DNA of 64,000 bases from an uncultured Lachnospiraceae bacterium (GTDB lineage: Bacteria; Bacillota; Clostridia; Lachnospirales; Lachnospiraceae), in assembly GCA_951802115.1 (NCBI GenBank), contig CATOPL010000004.1, positions 1-64,000 on the forward strand, written 5' to 3'. Positions 59,613 through 64,000 of the stretch are shown piece by piece; the stretch's first letter is position 1, and every line of letters begins with the position of its first letter. The position numbers and the translations under genes were made by a program. The notes below the pieces were generated by a model. The model searched no databases, was not told the origin of the DNA, and saw only the letters and a list, made by a program, of their open reading frames with translations.

Positions 59613-60977
59613 TCATTCTTCTTTTTCTGCCTCAGCCGCTTTGATCATGATTGCACACTCCACACGTTTTCTCTCCAGCTCACAGCTGACCTCATATGCT
59701 TCATTGATAGAACCATGAAATTTATATGCGTTCGCCGCACATCCGCCGCTGCAGTAAAACTTTGCAAAACAGTCTCTGCACATTTCTTTTGAATATACAT
59801 TGCAATTTTTAAATTCTTCCCGAATGTCAGTCTGCGTAATTCCTTCATCCACATTTCCCATCCGGTATTTTTCTTCTCCCACAAACTGATGACACGGATA
59901 CAGATCTCCCCAAGGCGTCACCGCCAGATATTCGGTCCCCGAACCGCAGCCGGACAGGCGTTTGGCCACGCACGGACCGCCGGTCAAATCGAGCATAAAA
60001 TGAAAAAAAGTAAATTCCTGGTCCGTACAGCAACGACGAACCATCTCTGCCGCCAGACGATCGTACTCTTCAAAAATTTCCGGCAGATCCTCCCGACGCA
60101 GTGCGTACTCTTCATCCTCTGTCCCCACTACCGGTTCCACGGAAATCTGCTTAAAGCCCAGATCTGCCAGATGAAGCACATCTTTGGAAAAATCTTTGTT
60201 ATTTCTTGTAAAAGTCCCCCGCACATAATAGTTTTCCTGATTCCGGCTGTCCGCCAGTTTTTGAAATTTAGGAAGAATCAGCTCATAACTTCCCTTTCCG
60301 TTTCGAAAAGGACGCATGTAATCATGGACCTCTCTGCGTCCGTCGATGCTAAGCACAACATTAGACATTTCCCGGTTTACAAATTCCTGTACTTCTTCAT
60401 TCAGCAAAACTCCGTTCGTAGTCAGAGTAAAGCGAAATTTCTTATTATGGATTTTCTCCTGTTCCCGCCCATAAACGACCAGATCTTTTACCACCTGCCA
60501 GTTCAGAAGCGGCTCACCGCCGAAAAAATCCACCTCCAGATTCCTCCTGCTGCCGGAATTTGCAATCAGAAAATCCAGCGCCTTCTTTCCCACTTCAAAA
60601 CTCATCAGGGCGCGGCGTCCATGATACTCTCCTTCTTCCGCAAAGCAGTAGCGACATGCCAGATTACAGTCGTGTGCAATATGCAGACAGAGCGCTTTCA
60701 CTACCGGCTTTTTCGCCTCCACGATATCCTGAATATAATTCTCATAAATGTCTTCTGTATACAGTTTACCGGCAGTGATCAACTCTTCCAGATCCTCCGC
60801 CGCCTCCCGGATATCCTTTTCCGGATACTTGTCCACAAGAAGTCTGACTGTTTCATCCAGCCCCTTTTCTTTATAATAAGGAATCATATCATAGACCAAT
60901 TCGTCTACCACATGGACTGAACCGCTATTTACATCCAAAAGAATATTATAACCATTATTCTGATACTGATGAACCAT
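59613..60977 (-). CDS. scfB: SCIFF peptide maturase, radical SAM SPASM protein
   Basis: Forms thioether crosslinks in the SCIFF precursor peptide. The 454-residue protein has an N-terminal peptide-recognition domain (residues about 1-90), the radical SAM motif AHDCNLACRYCFAEEG (about residues 101-116), GGEPLLNW and TTNGVLL, and a C-terminal SPASM region with the auxiliary-cluster cysteines (GGPCVAKRLSGCGSGTEY, YPCHQF, CRDCFAKFYCSGGC). Its precursor gene scfA lies 160 bp upstream, with a hairpin between. This pairing is nearly universal in Clostridia. The function of the mature SCIFF peptide remains unknown. Confidence 0.95.
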   Translation of the reverse strand: MVHQYQNNGYNILLDVNSGSVHVVDELVYDMIPYYKEKGLDETVRLLVDKYPEKDIREAAEDLEELITAGKLYTEDIYENYIQDIVEAKKPVVKALCLHIAHDCNLACRYCFAEEGEYHGRRALMSFEVGKKALDFLIANSGSRRNLEVDFFGGEPLLNWQVVKDLVVYGREQEKIHNKKFRFTLTTNGVLLNEEVQEFVNREMSNVVLSIDGRREVHDYMRPFRNGKGSYELILPKFQKLADSRNQENYYVRGTFTRNNKDFSKDVLHLADLGFKQISVEPVVGTEDEEYALRREDLPEIFEEYDRLAAEMVRRCCTDQEFTFFHFMLDLTGGPCVAKRLSGCGSGTEYLAVTPWGDLYPCHQFVGEEKYRMGNVDEGITQTDIREEFKNCNVYSKEMCRDCFAKFYCSGGCAANAYKFHGSINEAYEVSCELERKRVECAIMIKAAEAEKEE

Positions 60978-61077
60978 ATGTCCCCTTTCTGATCATCTGT
61001 CTATATAAGCAGGTCTGATACGCTGTCAGCTTGCGCAGGCTTTTAGCCATGCAGAGAAAAAAGTTTCCTGCATGATG

Positions 61078-61107
61078 AAAATAAGCAGCGACGCCGCCGC
61101 TGCTTAT
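61078..61107 (-). terminator. Hairpin between scfA and scfB (partial terminator)
   Basis: Minus-strand ATAAGCAGCG pairs perfectly with CGCTGCTTAT around GCGGCGT, followed by a short T-run (four T counting the final stem T). The U-run is weak, so it likely lets part of the transcription through to scfB or protects the scfA mRNA. Confidence 0.6.
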
Positions 61108-61137
61108 TGATCTGCCACATATTTCAGCATACGAACC

Positions 61138-61281
61138 TTATCTGTTATGCTCGCAGCTCTGGTTTCCCACGGTGCAGGAAGTCTTGCATGCAGACTGACA
61201 GGAAGTCTGACACTCTCCGCATCCACCCTTTTTCATCGTGTTCTGCAAAGTCTGAGTATTTAAAGTTTTAATGTGTTTCAT
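61138..61281 (-). CDS. scfA: SCIFF precursor peptide (six cysteines in forty-five)
   Basis: A 47-residue ribosomal peptide beginning MKHIKTLNTQTLQNTMKKGG, the highly conserved SCIFF leader. The core carries six cysteines at residues 21, 24, 28, 32, 36 and 43 with intervening Ser/Thr, and it ends CEHNR. ATG 61281 follows AAGGAGGAAACGTG. Together with the radical SAM maturase downstream it forms the ranthipeptide-type SCIFF system; ScfB links cysteine sulfur to a neighbouring residue. No dedicated exporter or protease is adjacent, as is usual for SCIFF loci. Confidence 0.95.
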   Translation of the reverse strand: MKHIKTLNTQTLQNTMKKGGCGECQTSCQSACKTSCTVGNQSCEHNR

Positions 61282-61460
61282 CACGTTTCCTCCTTAATTT
61301 CCAAATATATCTCCAGAGTCGTCCTGTTTTCGATCCCGAAAAATGATTTTTAATCAGATGCGTACAGAGTTTTGATAAAAGATTCTGAACATACATTTTA
61401 TATAATGTTGACGGATTGCTCCGGCACAACGTAAAACAAATAACTGCTTATCTATTGAAC

Positions 61461-61476
61461 GCTGTACTAGTATAGC
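61461..61476. promoter_or_regulatory. Palindrome overlapping a -10-like box upstream of scfA
   Basis: GCTGTACTAGTATAGC is palindromic except for one position pair. Its minus-strand half contains TATACT, a good -10 element with a weak TTTTCA about 17 bp before it. It could be an operator for the scfA promoter 180 bp upstream of the gene, or chance. Confidence 0.35.
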
Positions 61477-61504
61477 ACAGGTATCCGGAAATGAAAAGAG
61501 TTTT

Positions 61505-62455
61505 TTATTGTTCTCTTTTTACTTCTTCTTTAACCACAGGCGGAATCTGAGAAAGCAGATTGTCTACATCCTCAAACATCGCACTCTTTGTTGTTCCAAG
61601 ATGACTTGCATTCCGAATATGTTTTACCACTTCCTGATACCGTGATCGAATTTTGTCAAAGAAACCGCGCAGGATCTGGAGCGCCCTTCTGGAATCGTCA
61701 ATCACCCCGGATATCTCCGTCTGCACCTGTATTGCTCCGTCCGCCGCCTCGGTAATACTGTCAAACATGGCGCTGGTCTCTTTTACCATCTCCATATTCT
61801 GTCCCAGGGCCTGCCTCGAAGTATGAATGCTGGCATTCAGCTCCTCCGTACCGCTTTCCACATCCTGAATACCCGAATCCACATCCTTGGCCAGATATTT
61901 GATCTCATCGGCAAGCTTTTTCACTTCTGTTGCCACAACCGCAAAGCCTTTTCCTTTTTCTCCGGCCCGCGCTGCCTCTATAGAAGCATTGATGGCAAGG
62001 ATATTGGTCTGATCGGCAATCGATACAATGCTGCTCATGCACTGTTTAATCTTATCCACCGAAGTTTTTAACCCTTCAAAGGTATCCTCCATCTTGTCAA
62101 AACAGCCTTCCACCTGTCTGGAATTGACCTGCAGCCACTCTACTTCCTTCTGCGCCTGAACCACAGATGCTGTAATCGCTTCTTTTACATCTTCAAATTG
62201 TCTGGAAACCTCGCTGATGCTGGAAAAAGTCTCTTCAAACTCTTCCAGCTTCTGCTGAAAATTTTCTGCTTCATCCAAAACCCCATTAAAGGAACTTCCT
62301 ACCAGACCCAGTTCCTGCAGCGACTGGACCTCTTTTTGAAGCAGATCCTTCTGATAGCCTTTCAATACGTTTGTCACATACAGTACCGGATACAGGCCTT
62401 TTTCCTCCTGCGGCGTTCCGGACACCGTCCTCCGGTTCTTTCTCTGAAACAGCAC
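61505..62455 (-). CDS. Soluble methyl-accepting chemotaxis-like signalling protein
   Basis: A 316-residue cytoplasmic protein without membrane helices. After about 60 N-terminal residues, long coiled-coil helices lead to the conserved MCP hairpin tip ([35 protein letters not shown]) that binds CheA/CheW in classical receptors. A second helix bundle follows, and the C-terminus is Pro/Lys-rich. No pentapeptide tether for CheR is seen. GTG 62455 follows AAAGGGGGAGAGG. It starts 15 bp after the FIST-domain gene, suggesting that FIST binds a ligand and passes the signal to this protein. No cheA or cheW is in the window. Confidence 0.88.
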   Translation of the reverse strand: MLFQRKNRRTVSGTPQEEKGLYPVLYVTNVLKGYQKDLLQKEVQSLQELGLVGSSFNGVLDEAENFQQKLEEFEETFSSISEVSRQFEDVKEAITASVVQAQKEVEWLQVNSRQVEGCFDKMEDTFEGLKTSVDKIKQCMSSIVSIADQTNILAINASIEAARAGEKGKGFAVVATEVKKLADEIKYLAKDVDSGIQDVESGTEELNASIHTSRQALGQNMEMVKETSAMFDSITEAADGAIQVQTEISGVIDDSRRALQILRGFFDKIRSRYQEVVKHIRNASHLGTTKSAMFEDVDNLLSQIPPVVKEEVKREQ

Positions 62456-62470
62456 TTTCCCTCTCCCCCT

Positions 62471-63526
62471 TTACTCAAATACGACACAGGTCATGGACTG
62501 ATTCACAAACCGGTTATTGTAATGTTCTCCATATCCCACAAATCCTGCATGGCTTCCCAGTGTCCGCATCTCTTTCAGATATTCTTCCATATAACGATGT
62601 TCACTGAACAACTTGTACCGGAACAGACAGTTCACAGAAAATACAGCTGACAATCTGGGGAAATCTTTTCGGATAGTGCTGATCGTTTCTTTGACAATCG
62701 CCCGATAGTCTCCGAGTTCCAAAAGGACCAGCACATCCGAATCATTGACCTGTCGGAAACAGGCCAGTGCATTTCCATCCACTTCCTTAATTGAAACAAT
62801 ACAGACATCATCCCCATTCAGTTTTCCAAAAGGATTTTTAAAAGTCTGTGTGGAAATCTGCTGCTCACTCACATGGAGGATATTCTGATATACCTGTCTG
62901 GCAGGCTGTCCATTCAATGCCCCCAGTATGTATTTTGCTTTATCTGTACCCGATGCGATAAAACGATGATCTCCCATCTGATGATAAATATTTTCTTTGT
63001 AGGTTTTCACCCTGCCACCCAGATTTTTAACCAGTGCATATGCCACTGCATCTTCATAGACCTTCCCGTTGGCAGATACTCTGCCGGCATCACCGGTCCC
63101 GCCCACCAGAGAGATATTCCTTTTATTCAGCGCTGAATGAATTGTCGTCAGAACACAGGCATCATTTCCGGAGCAAAAATCGATACACACAGTATCTTTA
63201 TTGGAACCGTCTACCTTTTTGATATCTTCTTCCATCCGACGGATATACTTAACCGGCATCACAGATACCTGTTCCAGCACATTGGCCGCTGCGCTGACAC
63301 CATCCAGATACGCAATGACACTGACGCCTTTCTCCACTACCCGGGTGTCATAACTCATCCCGATACAACCGATACTTGGTACACCAGGATAGAGAGCCTC
63401 CACTTCTTTTACATGCGTGTCAAACTGTCCATCATTGGAAAAGAGCATGATGAACTGGGGATGGCTAAGACCCTGCACTGCCTCTTTGATATTTCCATGA
63501 CGGCTGGTGCCAAAAAACTGCCTCAC
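62471..63526 (-). CDS. FIST-domain sensory protein
   Basis: A 351-residue FIST protein (F-box and intracellular signal transduction domain). The FIST N-part spans about residues 5-190 with PQFIMLFSNDGQFDTHV, YPGVPSIGCIGMSYD and ISLVGGTGDAGRVS; the FIST_C part carries NPFGKLNGDDVCIVSIKEV and AVFSVNCLFRYKLF. FIST domains are thought to bind small ligands such as amino acids. GTG at 63526 is preferred because AAAGGAG lies ideally before it; an ATG 25 codons earlier is inside the leader. It has a strong promoter and precedes an MCP-like gene, so the two form a compact sensory unit. Confidence 0.88.
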   Translation of the reverse strand: MRQFFGTSRHGNIKEAVQGLSHPQFIMLFSNDGQFDTHVKEVEALYPGVPSIGCIGMSYDTRVVEKGVSVIAYLDGVSAAANVLEQVSVMPVKYIRRMEEDIKKVDGSNKDTVCIDFCSGNDACVLTTIHSALNKRNISLVGGTGDAGRVSANGKVYEDAVAYALVKNLGGRVKTYKENIYHQMGDHRFIASGTDKAKYILGALNGQPARQVYQNILHVSEQQISTQTFKNPFGKLNGDDVCIVSIKEVDGNALACFRQVNDSDVLVLLELGDYRAIVKETISTIRKDFPRLSAVFSVNCLFRYKLFSEHRYMEEYLKEMRTLGSHAGFVGYGEHYNNRFVNQSMTCVVFE

Positions 63527-63571
63527 TGCGCCACTCCTTTCTTTCGTGGTATTATTTTCTATATCGAATTG

Positions 63572-63601
63572 ATTATACCGGAAAAATATGTATGTCGTCA
63601 A
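63572..63601 (-). promoter_or_regulatory. Promoter of the FIST-MCP unit
   Basis: Minus-strand TTGACG (63601-63596), 18-bp spacer, perfect TATAAT (63577-63572), about 45 bp before the FIST start. Confidence 0.7.
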
Positions 63602-63619
63602 TAGCAGGAAGAAACAGAA

Positions 63620-64000
63620 TTATGATAACATTCCTCCCAGCATTCCTCCGCCCATACAAAGAAGAAAAGAAGTAATAAAACCGGCGGTACTGCTCTGCAG
63701 TTCCCGGTTCACTGCCAGGGACACCAGCATCATGATAAGAAAATACAAAAGTCCAAGAAGTACGCCCCACAAAAACTGCCTGCTCTTCATCATTTTTCCC
63801 GCAAGAAATCCTCCCGTAAAGCAAGACAAAATATAAGTAAGTATGATTCCGATCTGAACCTTTCCTTCATCTAACTGGAACCGGTACAAAAGTCCGGCAA
63901 TTAAAAGTAACAGCAGTCCGGTTACCAGATAGGAAACCAGAAGCGCTTTCATGATTCGGACTGCAGAACCTGTATAAGCATTCATATTCGGCTGTTTCAT
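63620..64000 (-). CDS. TIGR04086-family membrane protein
   Basis: A 126-residue membrane protein with four predicted helices (about residues 16-38, 48-66, 75-94 and 103-125). It fits the TIGR04086 family of Clostridia, found near yajC and the SCIFF locus. Its start codon is the last three bases of the window, so the ribosome site is outside and the start could be further upstream. The C-terminal helix is Gly/Met-rich (CMGGGMLGGMLS). Function is unknown. Its presence beside SCIFF genes supports the clostridial assignment. Confidence 0.8.
   Translation of the reverse strand: MKQPNMNAYTGSAVRIMKALLVSYLVTGLLLLLIAGLLYRFQLDEGKVQIGIILTYILSCFTGGFLAGKMMKSRQFLWGVLLGLLYFLIMMLVSLAVNRELQSSTAGFITSFLLCMGGGMLGGMLS

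Noticed and set aside
1..64000. CRISPR array, tRNA or rRNA genes, prophage or intact insertion sequence
   Set aside because: No regularly spaced repeats, tRNA cloverleaf sequences, rRNA segments, transposase or phage genes were seen on either strand by eye.

Overview
The window looks like the chromosome of a low-to-mid GC, spore-forming anaerobic Firmicute, most probably a Lachnospiraceae member (Clostridia). Supports are Spo0A with 0A boxes, two small coat proteins, the SCIFF peptide with its radical SAM maturase beside a fused SecDF, a TIGR04086 membrane protein, QueH, HemZ, split transketolase, glycogen synthesis genes and strong AGGAGG ribosome binding sites. The call rests on gene content and order, not on a database search. 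No rRNA, tRNA, CRISPR array, phage or intact insertion sequence was found.

Layout. 1-0.9 kb: 3' part of aroC (+). 1-4 kb (-): two spore coat genes behind glgA, then spo0A with its own promoter and 0A boxes. 4-11 kb: an RND efflux pump and lipoprotein adaptor (-), divergent from an OmpR-type regulator and kinase (+). 11-20 kb (-): glgB, a Gx-type membrane transporter, a rhomboid-TerD operon, a MATE exporter and two aminopeptidases. 20-24 kb (-): a candidate structured RNA, a Sel1-repeat protein overlapping a hemerythrin/CheX-like/REC fusion, and two unknown small genes; queH (+). 24-29 kb (-): VOC protein, RluA-type synthase, flavin reductase, trpS, mgtE. 29-34 kb: luxS (+), then a phosphate module (-) of Na/Pi cotransporter-PhoU fusion, phoB and phoR, with 11-bp direct repeats upstream. 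34-40 kb (-): glycerate kinase, split transketolase, a palindromic repeat element, YdcF protein, aminotransferase, aat. 40-53 kb (-): aspS, hisS, an RHH regulator, MFS transporter, MATE remnant, hemZ, MBL hydrolase, relA/spoT, apt, recJ. 53-57 kb (-): GH36 alpha-galactosidase, then a PNPOx-like/GNAT/Cys-rich/esterase cluster. 57-64 kb (-): secDF, scfB, scfA, a soluble MCP-like protein, a FIST sensor, and TIGR04086.

How the parts connect. The phosphate genes form a self-contained sense-and-import unit. The divergent two-component system probably controls the efflux pump. scfA-scfB is a precursor-maturase pair with a hairpin between them that could favour precursor expression. The FIST/MCP pair and the hemerythrin-REC protein look like cytoplasmic sensory proteins, although no chemotaxis core genes lie here. 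Several intergenic regions hold structure that the genes do not explain: a 25-bp hairpin that would sequester a coat-gene ribosome binding site, a ~105-nt rod-like RNA, a terminator-bearing leader before aat, a 130-bp palindrome related to a hairpin after luxS, and two A-B-A repeats with the same 104-bp offset.
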